Assembly: GCA_001829675.1 (NCBI GenBank)
Contig: MIBZ01000043.1
Span: 20,660-74,007, forward strand
Source: Sulfurimonas sp. RIFCSPLOWO2_12_36_12
GTDB taxonomy: Bacteria; Campylobacterota; Campylobacteria; Campylobacterales; Sulfurimonadaceae
Length of the DNA: 53,348 nt
Direction of reading: 5' to 3'
Part shown: positions 24,638 through 33,527 of the stretch, piece by piece
Numbering within the stretch: the stretch's first letter is position 1
Layout: every line of letters begins with the position of its first letter
Translations under genes and position numbers: made by a program
Notes under the pieces: generated by a model
The model's input: only the letters and a program-made list of their open reading frames with translations
Database searches by the model: none
What the model was told of the DNA's origin: nothing

Positions 24638-25445
24638 ACCATTTTTTGCCCAAATCTTTAAGACTTGCTCCTATGTGGTAAATCTCTGTACTATCAAGTA
24701 TCAAAAATCTATCATGTGCTTTTTTAAACACCACAAGGTTTATATTTTGATACTGAGAGTTATATTTTTGAAAGTCCAAACGCAATTGCTTTGAAATGCT
24801 CTGAGTATAAATCTTTATTTTAAGGTTTGAGTATTTACTAAAGAGTGTAAAAACCGTGTCATCAATATAATTATCAATAAGCACCACTTCATTTTTTGCA
24901 CTTTTTAGCAAATCGTTTATAAAAGCATAAGCATCATAAATCTGTCCGTCGAAAAGTATCCCTTGTTTGGGTTTGAGTGTTGTGCTTTCAAGTCCGTTTG
25001 AGATGTGTTCTACTTTTGATTTTAAAAGCACTACCTCATTTTCAAGCTCTTTAAATCTTTGGTTTGTGATTTTATCGGAGTTGATTACATATCCATCAGC
25101 AATATACTCTTTAAGTACTTTTGTTGCCCATTGTCTAAATCTCACGCCTTTTTGGGATTTAACACGATAGCCTACTGAAATAATGACATCCAAGCTATAG
25201 TACTCAACATTGTATGTTTTCCCATCGCTAGCAGTTGTCGCAAATTTTGCGACAACTGAAAATTTTTCAAGTTCTCCATCGCTAAAAACATTGCCAATAT
25301 GCTTTCCTATGGTCTTCACATCTCTGCCAAAAAGCTCTGAAATTTGATTTCTATTGAGCCAAACAGTTTCATTTTCTACAGATACATCAAGTTCAAGCTC
25401 ACCGTCGTTATAGATAACTATATCTGATTTGTTCAATTTATCCAT
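24579..25445 (-). CDS. RhuM-type N-domain fused to a PLD-like C-terminal domain
   Basis: A 288-residue protein of accessory type. Residues about 1-120 form a RhuM-family domain (TVWLNRNQISELFGRDVKTI, then YSLDVIISVGYRV and RFRQWATKVLKEYI), a presumed DNA-binding module seen next to restriction systems. Residues about 165-275 (DGQIYDAYAFINDLLKSAK; HDRFLILDS; HIGASLKDLGKKW) resemble a phospholipase-D-like fold with only one H-x-R/K...D half-site, found in similar proteins. AAAGGA lies nine bases before the ATG. The last 15 codons match the end of the ORF6N protein at 26583. The biological role is unknown. Confidence 0.8.
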   Translation of the reverse strand: MDKLNKSDIVIYNDGELELDVSVENETVWLNRNQISELFGRDVKTIGKHIGNVFSDGELEKFSVVAKFATTASDGKTYNVEYYSLDVIISVGYRVKSQKGVRFRQWATKVLKEYIADGYVINSDKITNQRFKELENEVVLLKSKVEHISNGLESTTLKPKQGILFDGQIYDAYAFINDLLKSAKNEVVLIDNYIDDTVFTLFSKYSNLKIKIYTQSISKQLRLDFQKYNSQYQNINLVVFKKAHDRFLILDSTEIYHIGASLKDLGKKWFAFSKFEMEALEVLRKLKS

Positions 25446-25502
25446 CTACTTCGTTCCTTTTGTTCTGCTCTCATCTCCAACATCCACCTTCACATCCAAA
25501 AT

Positions 25503-26522
25503 CTACTCACTCTCATCTTCATCAGTTTTCATATCCAGAAGCAACTTATCAAAATCATTCATAAAGAGTCTATCTTGAGTCACTCTATACTTTTCAAACT
25601 CACCAAGGGCATATTCATCGGCTATTTTTTTAGTGATTTTCCCTGCATCTTGTAAAATTTCTCTATCATCAAACTCCAAAAATGCATCAAGCCGTTTTGC
25701 CCAATCTTCCATAGTCATAGGGATATTTCTTTTTGCTCTATTTTCTGCAAGGTCTAAAAAAGCATTGACGATTCGTCCTAGTGTTTCAAGCTCATCTTTG
25801 CTTAGATAGTTTTTTGCTATGGTTACATCGGCTCGCAGTATCTTGCCATCTGGTGCATTGTCCCAAGTGCTTAGCCCCATGTACTCTTTTGTGCTACCCG
25901 CTCTATTGTAGATTAGCTCTGCTGCCGTGTGCCCGTGGATGGCAAAATGAAGTTTATTTTGCACCTTTGCAAAAAACTTTTTGGTTGTTGCATCGTTTTT
26001 GTTGTAATCCACACTTGTGACATAAATATCTGTAATCTTTTGATAAAACATCCGCTCACTTAGACGAATTTCTCTTATCTCTTCTAAGAGTTTATCAAAA
26101 TAGTTTTGCCCTAAAAACGCTCCATTTTCAAGTCGTTTTTTATCTAACACGAACCCTTTGATGGCAAACTCTTTGAGTACACTTGTCGCCCATTGTCGGA
26201 ACTGTGTCGCTTTTTTGGAATTCACTCTGTATCCTACGGAGATGATGGCATCAAGATTGTAGTGTTTTGTATTGTAAGTTTTGCCATCATTTGCAGTTGT
26301 CAAGAAATCCTTTACAACTGAATTTTCATCCAATTCACCACTTTCAAAAATATTTTTGATATGTAAACTGACATTTTGTTTTGTTGTATCAAAAAGCTGA
26401 GCAATCATAGCTTGAGTCAGCCAAACAGACTCATCAAAAACTTTTACTTCGATGCTATTTTCACCACTTTGTGAAGTAAATATTAAAAATTCCGCTGTTG
26501 AGTTTCGTATGAGTTTGTCCAT
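25503..26522 (-). CDS. RhuM family protein (virulence RhuM)
   Basis: A 339-residue protein with the full-length RhuM arrangement. The N-terminal domain has SVWLTQAMIAQLFDTTKQNV, GELDENSVVKDFLTTANDGKTYNTKHYNLDAIISVGYRV and QFRQWATSVLKEF. The longer C-terminal domain has KNDATTKKFFAKVQNKLHFAIHGHTAAELI, the part that characterises RhuM. The family was first named in a Salmonella pathogenicity island and often sits in type I restriction loci; its function is unproven. The N-domain is paralogous to that of the next gene downstream. Confidence 0.85.
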   Translation of the reverse strand: MDKLIRNSTAEFLIFTSQSGENSIEVKVFDESVWLTQAMIAQLFDTTKQNVSLHIKNIFESGELDENSVVKDFLTTANDGKTYNTKHYNLDAIISVGYRVNSKKATQFRQWATSVLKEFAIKGFVLDKKRLENGAFLGQNYFDKLLEEIREIRLSERMFYQKITDIYVTSVDYNKNDATTKKFFAKVQNKLHFAIHGHTAAELIYNRAGSTKEYMGLSTWDNAPDGKILRADVTIAKNYLSKDELETLGRIVNAFLDLAENRAKRNIPMTMEDWAKRLDAFLEFDDREILQDAGKITKKIADEYALGEFEKYRVTQDRLFMNDFDKLLLDMKTDEDESE

Positions 26523-26549
26523 TAAATTAAAGCCTTTTTTTAGTGTTAG

Positions 26550-26641
26550 ATTTTATCTAAATTAAAATATCAGATAACTTCATCAACTCTTTAGCTTCCC
26601 CAAAATCTCCAAAGCTTCCATCTCAAACCTTGAAAAAGCAA
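26550..26641 (-). repeat. Direct repeat, copy B: 3' end of the ORF6N gene and its flank
   Basis: Near-identical partner (about 89 percent by eye) of 24547-24637. It covers the last codons of the ORF6N gene (ending ALEILGKLKS) and its 3' flank. Confidence 0.9.
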
Positions 26642-27044
26642 GGCGTGTAAAAATATCTGCATTTTTAGAAAGAAAGCTTCTCATCTTGACAAAGCTATTG
26701 ATGATTTGGATACTTGTTTGAATGGCTGTGTCGCTTCGCAAAACTGCCGAAAGCATGGAGACACCTTGCTCTGTGAAGACATAAGGGATGTATCTTCTTC
26801 CTCCATGTTGTTTAATGTTTTCACTTGAGGTCACAAATTGTGACCTCAAGTTATCAAACTCTTCTTGAGTTAATTGAAATCTAAACTCATCAGGAAATCT
26901 CTCGATATTTCTCTTGATGGCTTGATTAAAGACTTTTGTCTCCACCCCATAAAGCTCCGCCAAATCCCCATCAAGCATTACTTGAAGCTTACGGATTGTG
27001 TAAATTTTATTAGAAATAGTGTCAGTTGCGGCTGGAGCATTCAT
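26583..27044 (-). CDS. ORF6N-domain protein with a replaced tail
   Basis: A 153-residue protein. Residues about 10-95 are an ORF6N domain (IYTIRKLQVMLDGDLAELYGVETKV; IERFPDEFRFQLTQEE; YIPYVFTEQGVSMLSAVL), a DNA-binding module found in phages and mobile islands. The usual C-terminal coiled-coil region stops early at SKNADIFTRL. The last 15 residues then match the end of the RhuM-PLD protein, so the gene looks truncated by recombination. AAAAGG precedes the ATG. Confidence 0.85.
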   Translation of the reverse strand: MNAPAATDTISNKIYTIRKLQVMLDGDLAELYGVETKVFNQAIKRNIERFPDEFRFQLTQEEFDNLRSQFVTSSENIKQHGGRRYIPYVFTEQGVSMLSAVLRSDTAIQTSIQIINSFVKMRSFLSKNADIFTRLAFSRFEMEALEILGKLKS

Positions 27045-27116
27045 CGTATAGCCTTTTTCAATATCTGCTTATAAAAAAATTTATTTGTTTGATACTAACT
27101 AAAAATCTCAATTGTC

Positions 27117-27139
27117 TTACAAAATATGTCATTTTGTAA
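27117..27139. terminator. Hairpin between arsC and the ORF6N gene
   Basis: TTACAAAAT and ATTTTGTAA form a perfect 9-base-pair stem with a 5-base loop, followed on the plus strand by a long T-run. On the minus strand an A-run precedes it. It separates the ars operon from the accessory genes and could be an operator or a terminator. Confidence 0.45.
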
Positions 27140-27191
27140 TATTTTTTTTTAAAAGCTCTAGGATTTTAGCGTCAATCAGTTGTAAATGCTT

Positions 27192-27854
27192 TTAACAATT
27201 ATTTTGGCAAACTTTCGATTTGGCAAGTGCCGCTTCTATCTCCTCTTTTTGAACCTCTCCGCTCAACTCAAGCAGAACTTCACCATCCTCTCCGCTTACC
27301 TGCATATCTTTTATCTTCTCTTTTGTCGCATCGCTCATACATTCGCACGCGCCTGTTTTACAGTTCTGCACCATCTTAACAATGTTCTCTTTCTGCACTG
27401 CTCCGCTGAATTTAATTTTAACACCGCTTTTAAGTTGTGTAACCTCTTTTTTCATACCAAATAACTCCTCTTTAATTTTTGGAAGCAGAACTTCTTCTAT
27501 CTCTTTGTAAGTTGCAAGAAATGCCTCATACCCTTTGCCGTCTGGATCTTCAAAGCCGACATGTATTTTTTTTACGGGTCGTGGAAACATCGGGCAAGTC
27601 TCGTTTGCGTGGTCGCATACGGTTACCACCAAATCAAACTCTTCATCTTTCAGCGTATCTAATGTTTTAGAGTGGTATTCGTCTCTCCAAATCCCATTCT
27701 CTTCAAGCAGTTTTTTAGCGTTTGGATTTACCATTCCGCTTGCCTTTACTCCGCTGCTTTTTGCCTCAACGCCCTCTAACTTTGCATTTATAAGAGCCTC
27801 CGCTATAATGCTTCTGCAACTATTTCCCGTACATAAAACTAAAACTTTTTTCAT
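27192..27854 (-). CDS. arsC: Arsenate reductase with a duplicated cysteine-rich C-terminal extension
   Basis: A 220-residue protein. Residues 1 to about 133 are a thioredoxin-type arsenate reductase of the low-molecular-weight phosphatase fold. The catalytic loop CTGNSCR holds Cys8 and Cys13, and the relay cysteines Cys80 and Cys87 lie in VCDHANETC. The enzyme reduces arsenate to arsenite for export by ArsB. The remaining 85 residues are an unusual extension of two similar halves (145-172 and 193-220). Each has a strand, S-G-x-V-Q-K-E, a helix and a cysteine group (Cys165, 170, 172; Cys216, 220). These may bind arsenite or a metal. It overlaps arsB by four bases. Confidence 0.9.
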   Translation of the reverse strand: MKKVLVLCTGNSCRSIIAEALINAKLEGVEAKSSGVKASGMVNPNAKKLLEENGIWRDEYHSKTLDTLKDEEFDLVVTVCDHANETCPMFPRPVKKIHVGFEDPDGKGYEAFLATYKEIEEVLLPKIKEELFGMKKEVTQLKSGVKIKFSGAVQKENIVKMVQNCKTGACECMSDATKEKIKDMQVSGEDGEVLLELSGEVQKEEIEAALAKSKVCQNNC

Positions 27855-29122
27855 ACTACTGCTCCTAATGAGATTAAAACTACCAGTAAAATCGGAGGCG
27901 TAACAAGCAGTCCGAACTTGCTATACTCCCAAAAACCGATTTTTACACCTTTTTGAGCCAAAACATGAAGCCATAAAAGAGTAGCCAGCGAGCCAAACGG
28001 TGTCATTTTCGGACCGAGATTACACCCGATGATATTTGCATATGCCAAAGCCTCGTTTGGTATGCCCACAAGTGCTATATCCATTATCATAACAGTAGGC
28101 ATATTGTTCATAATAGCGCTCAAAATTGCACTTATAAAACCAGTTCCGATAATCGCCACCATATCGCCCTGCGTTGCCAAATCTTTTAAAACTAAAGCCA
28201 GATAGTCGGTTAGCCCCGCATTTTTAAGCCCGTAAACAACGATGTAGAGCCCGATGCTAAACCAGACAACCTGCCATGGAGCAGTTTTTATAGTAAGCCA
28301 TGCCCGTGCAGCCTTCATATATGATGCAAGAGCCAAAAACAGAAGTCCGCCGCCAAGAGCAAAGAGTGATATAGGCAAATCATACGCATCTCCTATAAAA
28401 TAAGCAAAGAGCAGAAGTGCCAAAAACGCCCATGAAGCGTAAAAAAGCGGTTTGCTTTTAAGTACATCATCGGGATTTTTCAGCAGATTTACATCGATTG
28501 TTTTGGGTATATCTTTTCTTAAAACCAGCCATAAAACAACTATCGAGATAATAACGCTTACCACAAACGGCAGATACATTACGCTTAGATACTTCACAAA
28601 TCCTATGTTAAAGTAGTTTGCCGTTACTATGTTTGTAAGGTTTGAAAAGACAAAAGGAAGAGACGCCGAGTCGCTTATAAATCCGCCTGCAAGCAAGAAA
28701 GCTATAATGGTTTTTGCGTTTAGTTTAAGCAGTCTCATCTTTGCCAAGAGTATCGGTGTGAGGATAAGTGCTGCACCGTCGTTTGCAAAGAGAGCCGATA
28801 CAAAAGCGCCTAAAAGCAGAGCATAAACAAACATCAAATGCCCGTTGCCATTGCTTAACTTTGCCATTTTTATGGCACACCACTCAAAAAAGCCTATCTC
28901 ATCCAAAACCATTGACATAATGATGATGCCGATAAATGCCAGAGTCGCATCCCAAACTATGTCCGTTACTATCAAAACATCGTTGAAATTCACTGTCCCG
29001 ACAGCAAGAGAAACGACAGCACCCGCCATAGCAGTTGTACCGATTTTCAAACCTTTTGGTTGCCAGATGACAAAAAGAAGCGTTGTTAAAAAAATCAAAC
29101 TTGAAGCTATCATATACTGCAC
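27851..29122 (-). CDS. arsB: Arsenite efflux permease
   Basis: A 423-residue membrane protein of the ArsB/NhaD superfamily with about eleven helices. IVTDIVWDATLAFIGIIIMSMVLDEIGFFEW, SALFANDGAALILTPI and NIIGCNLGPKMTPFGSLATLLWL are typical ArsB sequences. It exports arsenite, driven by the membrane potential. It overlaps arsR upstream by 13 bases and arsC downstream by four, so the three genes form one operon. Confidence 0.95.
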   Translation of the reverse strand: MQYMIASSLIFLTTLLFVIWQPKGLKIGTTAMAGAVVSLAVGTVNFNDVLIVTDIVWDATLAFIGIIIMSMVLDEIGFFEWCAIKMAKLSNGNGHLMFVYALLLGAFVSALFANDGAALILTPILLAKMRLLKLNAKTIIAFLLAGGFISDSASLPFVFSNLTNIVTANYFNIGFVKYLSVMYLPFVVSVIISIVVLWLVLRKDIPKTIDVNLLKNPDDVLKSKPLFYASWAFLALLLFAYFIGDAYDLPISLFALGGGLLFLALASYMKAARAWLTIKTAPWQVVWFSIGLYIVVYGLKNAGLTDYLALVLKDLATQGDMVAIIGTGFISAILSAIMNNMPTVMIMDIALVGIPNEALAYANIIGCNLGPKMTPFGSLATLLWLHVLAQKGVKIGFWEYSKFGLLVTPPILLVVLISLGAVV

Positions 29123-29418
29123 CCTCTATTTAGTTTTGGAATATCTATATCCAGTGAATCAAGCTCCTTAAGCACGGAGAGCCTAAACTCATCAAGAGGC
29201 GAACGGATGCTGTAATAAGCCCATGTTCCCCTTCTCTCAACTTTCAAGAAACCGCCCTCTTTCAGGATTTTCAGATGTCTTGAGATGCGGGACTGAATCA
29301 TCTCAAATGAGTTCTCTATATCGCAAACGCACACTTCGCCGTTTTGCTTTATAAACTTTAAAATCTTAACCCTTGTCTCATCGTAAATCGAACCGATGGT
29401 TTGTAAAAATATCTCCAT
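29110..29418 (-). CDS. arsR: ArsR-family arsenic-responsive repressor
   Basis: A 102-residue winged-helix repressor. The metal site CVCD (Cys30, Cys32) lies at the start of the DNA-binding helix region, and Cys100 near the end (RGCSI) could be the third ligand. The recognition region is SRISRHLKILKEGGFLKV, followed by the wing RRGTWAYYS. It should release DNA when arsenite binds. A strong palindrome lies just upstream in its own promoter (29463-29488), implying autoregulation. AAGGCGG precedes the ATG. Confidence 0.95.
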   Translation of the reverse strand: MEIFLQTIGSIYDETRVKILKFIKQNGEVCVCDIENSFEMIQSRISRHLKILKEGGFLKVERRGTWAYYSIRSPLDEFRLSVLKELDSLDIDIPKLNRGCSI

Positions 29419-29443
29419 ATTGCCGCCTTTTTAAAACTAAAAA

Positions 29444-29449
29444 ATTATA
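29444..29449 (-). promoter_or_regulatory. ars operon promoter (-10 TATAAT)
   Basis: A perfect TATAAT within GCTATAATTTT, 26 bases before the arsR ATG, gives a leader of about 20 bases. The operator lies where a -35 element would be. Confidence 0.6.
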
Positions 29450-29462
29450 GCGAAATATAAAC

Positions 29463-29488
29463 TATATATCAAGATATGTTGATATATA
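29463..29488. promoter_or_regulatory. Probable ArsR operator
   Basis: TATATATCAA and TTGATATATA form a perfect 10-base inverted repeat with a 6-base centre (GATATG), covering the -35 position of the ars promoter. The ATCAA...TTGAT core is typical of ArsR/SmtB operators. Confidence 0.75.
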
Positions 29489-29528
29489 TAAGAGAGAAAT
29501 TTATTTTTTTCCCTACAACTAAGAGCGG

Positions 29529-31889
29529 CTACAGCCCTTTGGCGCTCTTTGCAAGTTTCGCCCATGCAGAAGCAGGGTCTGCGTTAATTGCCTCTTGATA
29601 AGCTTTTGAAGCCTCTTCATCTTTCCAGAGTTTTTCTAAAACACTTCCTAAGAGATATTTCTGTCTTGCCCTCTGGTTCTTGTTTAACTCAAAACTGTTT
29701 AGTAATTTTATTGCATCTAATGCTTTGTTATAATTCTCTTTTTCTATATATGCCTGATAAAGCGTAAATTCTACAAAAGGGCTCTGCGGGCGTGAAGCAG
29801 ATGTTTTTTGTATATTCATTACCTTCTCGCCATACTCAATTACCAAATTATTATCTTTTTTATTGCTTCCCACAGCCATAACAGCCACATATCTATCTAT
29901 ATCCAGATAATCATTTTGGTAAACTTTTACAATATTGTTTATAGACTCAATCATCTTAGGCGTATTTTCCAGCCTATGATAAGTGTCAAATATATATCTG
30001 TAAACATCTTTGTACGCTGAATTCTTATCACTCTCTATTAAAGATATAAGCTCTTTTGATGCCTCTATTACATTGGAGTAGTTTCCGGTGGCAAAGTCAA
30101 CTTTTATATATCTGTAAAGCCACTTCTTTCTCTGCTCTAAATCTTTTGATTTTAGGTTTCTGTCTGCAATTTTCTTTGCCAGAGGAAAATTAGCGCCTTT
30201 CATCGCACACTCATAAATTCCCTCATCCCATTCGCTCGAGAGCTCTATTTTATATTTTGATGAGACACTAAGCACCTTGTTGCACTCTTTTTCTTTTAAA
30301 GATTGCTTCACTACTCCTATGGCAGCATCAGTAATCAACTTAGGTATATCGCTGTACTCCGCAGAGTCCAATTTAAGAAGCTCCGGCTCCATATTTAACG
30401 CTTTGGCAAACATATTTTGCTCTATTAAAAGTTTAGCCTTCTCATATATGGCTCTATTGCCAATATTATCTTTAGAATACTCACTCATCAACTTATCGTA
30501 AGTAGCAAGTTTAGTGGTTGCATTTTCATCATTAACATCAAAAAAGAGTGAATCTTTTGCAGCTTGCACATCTTCTATGTATGTGCCATTAGGAAATAGC
30601 TCTATGTATCTGTTCAAAGCAACGAGAGCCTCTTTTTTCTTCTCTGATTTACTCAACCATATACCGATATTTTTTGAGAGCTCTTCATACTCTTCATAAC
30701 TTGGGTCTATATGCTCAAACAGTACCCTAGCAATAGCGGCAGCCGATTCATAGTCACTGTTGTCTAAAAACTCATACATCATGTCTATTGACGGGTTATA
30801 CATCTCTTGTGAAAAATATTTAGGCTTGGCTGCTATTATTTTTTGAATATACTCGGCTGCTTTTTTAGCTTTTGAGTTTCCTATGTGGATTTTTGCCAAT
30901 TTAAAGGCAGCTTCAACCGCAACGGCAACATTGTCGGTCTCTTTAAATATTTTTTCATATATAGCTTGAGCTTTTTGTACGCTTCCTGATAACTCTAACG
31001 ACTCAGCCATATAGATATATCCCCACTTTGCATATACGGAGTCGGCATGTTCACTAAATAGCCTGTCAAAAAAATAGTCCGCATCACTGCTTAAGCCGAC
31101 TTTATTGTACGATTTTGCAAGAAGCGATAAAACCTCGGCAACATTTTCATCAGAGGAGTACTCTTTTAGATAATGTTTTGCTATCTCAATCAGTTTTTCA
31201 CTCTCTTCTATTTTGGAGTAAACTTTCATTTTATAAAAAAGCAGCTCAGCCATAAATAACGAATTTGGATACTCTTTTATAACATCATCGATTAACTCCA
31301 GCGCATACTCATAATTTTTCTCTTCATAGAGTTTTTTTATTTTTATATATTCGGTTACATCTCCTACCCTTTTTATATGAACAGGATTTCCTTGAATATC
31401 TAAACTTCCGACATATGGAAATTTGTCTTCAGTAGCCGTATATGGAAAGTTTATTGAGGCTTCTGATTTTTCATGTTTTTCAATATACGGGATTTTATCT
31501 TTATAGCCGACAATCATCCAGTGATTTGACAAATCAACATTAGCGCTAAATAGCGTCTCATCTTTGGTCAAATTAAAAACCATTGGAAAAAGCTTCATTT
31601 TTTCAAATGGTTTAATTATTACAAAGAAGGTATTTTTTTTAACTTCTGTCTCAATTTCAAAGAAACTGTTTTGTAGTTTTTGTATTTTTTGAGACGGGGA
31701 TTTAGGAAATGCACAAACAATTTTTATAATAACGCCAAAATCATCTTTAAACTCTTGGCATAAAAATTTATCTTTGTCGTTTAGGTGAAGTGTTGAGTAG
31801 GCTTGATGATTCTCTTTTGCGCCTTGAATGGAGATATCAAGAGCAAAAAGATTGAGTGATAAAAAAATAAGGAGTATAGCCTTTAACAA
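29529..31889 (-). CDS. pflA: Paralysed-flagellum protein PflA, periplasmic TPR protein
   Basis: A 786-residue exported protein with a signal peptide (MLKAILLIFLSLNLFA), a beta-rich N-terminal part (about 17-165) and then a long series of TPR-like helical repeats to the end (for example KSYNKVGLSSDADYFFDRLF and AKLAKSAKGL). Length and layout match PflA, which builds the disk and stator scaffold around the campylobacterial flagellar motor. In Campylobacter it also directly follows nuoN, which supports the call. The start is TTG at 31889 with AGGGGG upstream. It is separated from nuoN by a 129-base spacer of three hairpins. Confidence 0.85.
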   Translation of the reverse strand: MLKAILLIFLSLNLFALDISIQGAKENHQAYSTLHLNDKDKFLCQEFKDDFGVIIKIVCAFPKSPSQKIQKLQNSFFEIETEVKKNTFFVIIKPFEKMKLFPMVFNLTKDETLFSANVDLSNHWMIVGYKDKIPYIEKHEKSEASINFPYTATEDKFPYVGSLDIQGNPVHIKRVGDVTEYIKIKKLYEEKNYEYALELIDDVIKEYPNSLFMAELLFYKMKVYSKIEESEKLIEIAKHYLKEYSSDENVAEVLSLLAKSYNKVGLSSDADYFFDRLFSEHADSVYAKWGYIYMAESLELSGSVQKAQAIYEKIFKETDNVAVAVEAAFKLAKIHIGNSKAKKAAEYIQKIIAAKPKYFSQEMYNPSIDMMYEFLDNSDYESAAAIARVLFEHIDPSYEEYEELSKNIGIWLSKSEKKKEALVALNRYIELFPNGTYIEDVQAAKDSLFFDVNDENATTKLATYDKLMSEYSKDNIGNRAIYEKAKLLIEQNMFAKALNMEPELLKLDSAEYSDIPKLITDAAIGVVKQSLKEKECNKVLSVSSKYKIELSSEWDEGIYECAMKGANFPLAKKIADRNLKSKDLEQRKKWLYRYIKVDFATGNYSNVIEASKELISLIESDKNSAYKDVYRYIFDTYHRLENTPKMIESINNIVKVYQNDYLDIDRYVAVMAVGSNKKDNNLVIEYGEKVMNIQKTSASRPQSPFVEFTLYQAYIEKENYNKALDAIKLLNSFELNKNQRARQKYLLGSVLEKLWKDEEASKAYQEAINADPASAWAKLAKSAKGL

Positions 31890-31919
31890 ATTCTCTACCC
31901 CCTATTTATTAATGTTATG

Positions 31920-32002
31920 CACCAAAACGAATACATCCGTTTTGGTGGCAGGGACATTTTGTCCCTTGCAACCCCCTAAAGCTACGAAAAACAAGTTTTT
32001 CG
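31920..32002. repeat. Three consecutive hairpins in the nuoN-pflA spacer
   Basis: Stem 1 (31920-31947) pairs CACCAAAACG with CGTTTTGGTG. Stem 2 (31951-31965, extendable to 31948-31969) pairs GGGACA with TGTCCC. Stem 3 (31985-32002) pairs CGAAAAAC with GTTTTTCG. All are perfect. They fill most of the space between nuoN and pflA and may be a terminator array, an RNA processing site or a dispersed repeat. Confidence 0.75.
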
Positions 32003-32018
32003 AGATTTACAGAGTGTT

Positions 32019-33527
32019 TTAATATCCGCTGTTATATACAAACACCGTCACTAGCTCTAAGAGCTGATTTACCGCTAAAAAAGCAAATATAGTTCCCATT
32101 GCGGCAACGCCGATAATCGTCTTAAGCGGAAGAGTAGCATTTGCCACATATACATGACCGTTGTTTTGAACAACCGGGTCTTTCATGAACATATATACTA
32201 TCAGTTTTAAATAGTAGTAACCGGCTATTGCAGAGTTAAGTGCCATGATAAGTGCCAAAACCGTATATCCGCCTGTAACAGCCGAGCTAATCATATATAT
32301 TTTACCCCAAAATAGAGCAAAAGGAGGTATGCCTGCTAAACTTAACATAAACAGACCCATAATCGATGCAGCCATTGGAGATGTCTTTACCATTCCCGCA
32401 AACTTATCGTAGCTGTGGTCCGACTGCTGATGAGCAGGAAGATTTTTTTGTCTGCTTATCCATAGCATAGAGAATGAGCCGAGATTTGTAAAACTAAATA
32501 AAATCCAGTATAAAAAAAGTGCGCTGTTTGACTGCGTCGTACCTATTAAAATTGCCGCCATTACAAAACCAGCATGAGATATAGAGCTGTATGCTAACAT
32601 TCTCTTGACATCTGTTTGAACCAACGCCCAGATATTTGCCATCGTCATAGTCATGACAACACCCATATAAAGAATAACTTCCAACCAAACAACTCCGCTG
32701 TGGATTAGAAATTCAAACAGTCTCATAGCTACAACAAATCCGGCAATTTTTGGAACGATTGACATGTACCCAGCCAGTGCCGCCGATGAACCCTCATAAA
32801 CATCCGGTGTCCATGTATGAAAAGGAACCATTGATAGTTTAAAGCCAAGTGATGCAAGCAAGAAAACAACGCCCACAAGTACAAAACCTATATCCGCATA
32901 ATTATTTGCAGATAGAATTGTAGCAATTTGGTTAATCTCTACCGAGCCAGTGAGAGCATAAAACACCATTGAACCGAAGCTATAAAAACCTGCAGCAAGT
33001 GCGCCCATAGTAAAATATTTTACGGCAGCTTCAAATGATTTGTCGCGGTTATGCATAGCAATAAGCGTATATAACGCTAAAGAAGCCGTCTCAAGTCCGA
33101 CAAATATCAGTATAAGATTGTCGGTTGCTACCATAAACTGGAAGCCTGCAATCATAAACAAAAAGAGTGCGAAGAATTCAGGGTAAGAGAACTCGTGAAA
33201 TCTTTTATGCGTAAGTGCAAGCGGGATAAAAAGAAGCGATGCGCCGACAATTATAAACTGAGACAAAATAGCCAAACCGTCTATAAGCATCACATCAAAA
33301 ACACCCATAACGGTGCCGTTTTGCTTAAAGATACCTGCAGATTCCATCAAAGCTACAAAGTCAACTCCCAATACAAGAAGGCTTAGCATAACATATAAAG
33401 ATTTATCTTGTCCGCTTTTAAATAGGTCAATAACAATAATTAATAGCGCACCAACTATTGGGATTAACATTGGTACCAGAGTCATTAAATTTAGCGACTC
33501 AATCGAAACATTTACCGGTGATAACAT
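32019..33527 (-). CDS. nuoN: Complex I subunit N
   Basis: A 502-residue antiporter-like membrane subunit of the proton-pumping NADH:quinone oxidoreductase, with about fourteen helices. Sequences such as [36 protein letters not shown] and [22 protein letters not shown] are diagnostic, with the conserved Glu and Lys residues of the proton channel. The stop of nuoM and the start of nuoN overlap by one base. It is the last nuo gene. Confidence 0.97.
   Translation of the reverse strand: MLSPVNVSIESLNLMTLVPMLIPIVGALLIIVIDLFKSGQDKSLYVMLSLLVLGVDFVALMESAGIFKQNGTVMGVFDVMLIDGLAILSQFIIVGASLLFIPLALTHKRFHEFSYPEFFALFLFMIAGFQFMVATDNLILIFVGLETASLALYTLIAMHNRDKSFEAAVKYFTMGALAAGFYSFGSMVFYALTGSVEINQIATILSANNYADIGFVLVGVVFLLASLGFKLSMVPFHTWTPDVYEGSSAALAGYMSIVPKIAGFVVAMRLFEFLIHSGVVWLEVILYMGVVMTMTMANIWALVQTDVKRMLAYSSISHAGFVMAAILIGTTQSNSALFLYWILFSFTNLGSFSMLWISRQKNLPAHQQSDHSYDKFAGMVKTSPMAASIMGLFMLSLAGIPPFALFWGKIYMISSAVTGGYTVLALIMALNSAIAGYYYLKLIVYMFMKDPVVQNNGHVYVANATLPLKTIIGVAAMGTIFAFLAVNQLLELVTVFVYNSGY

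Noticed and set aside
25446..25502. 17-codon ORF between the two RhuM genes
   Set aside because: It shares the ribosome site region of the RhuM-PLD gene and has no protein-like features; probably chance.
26874..27074. 66-residue plus-strand frame in the ORF6N gene
   Set aside because: It is antisense to the ORF6N coding sequence with no support of its own.
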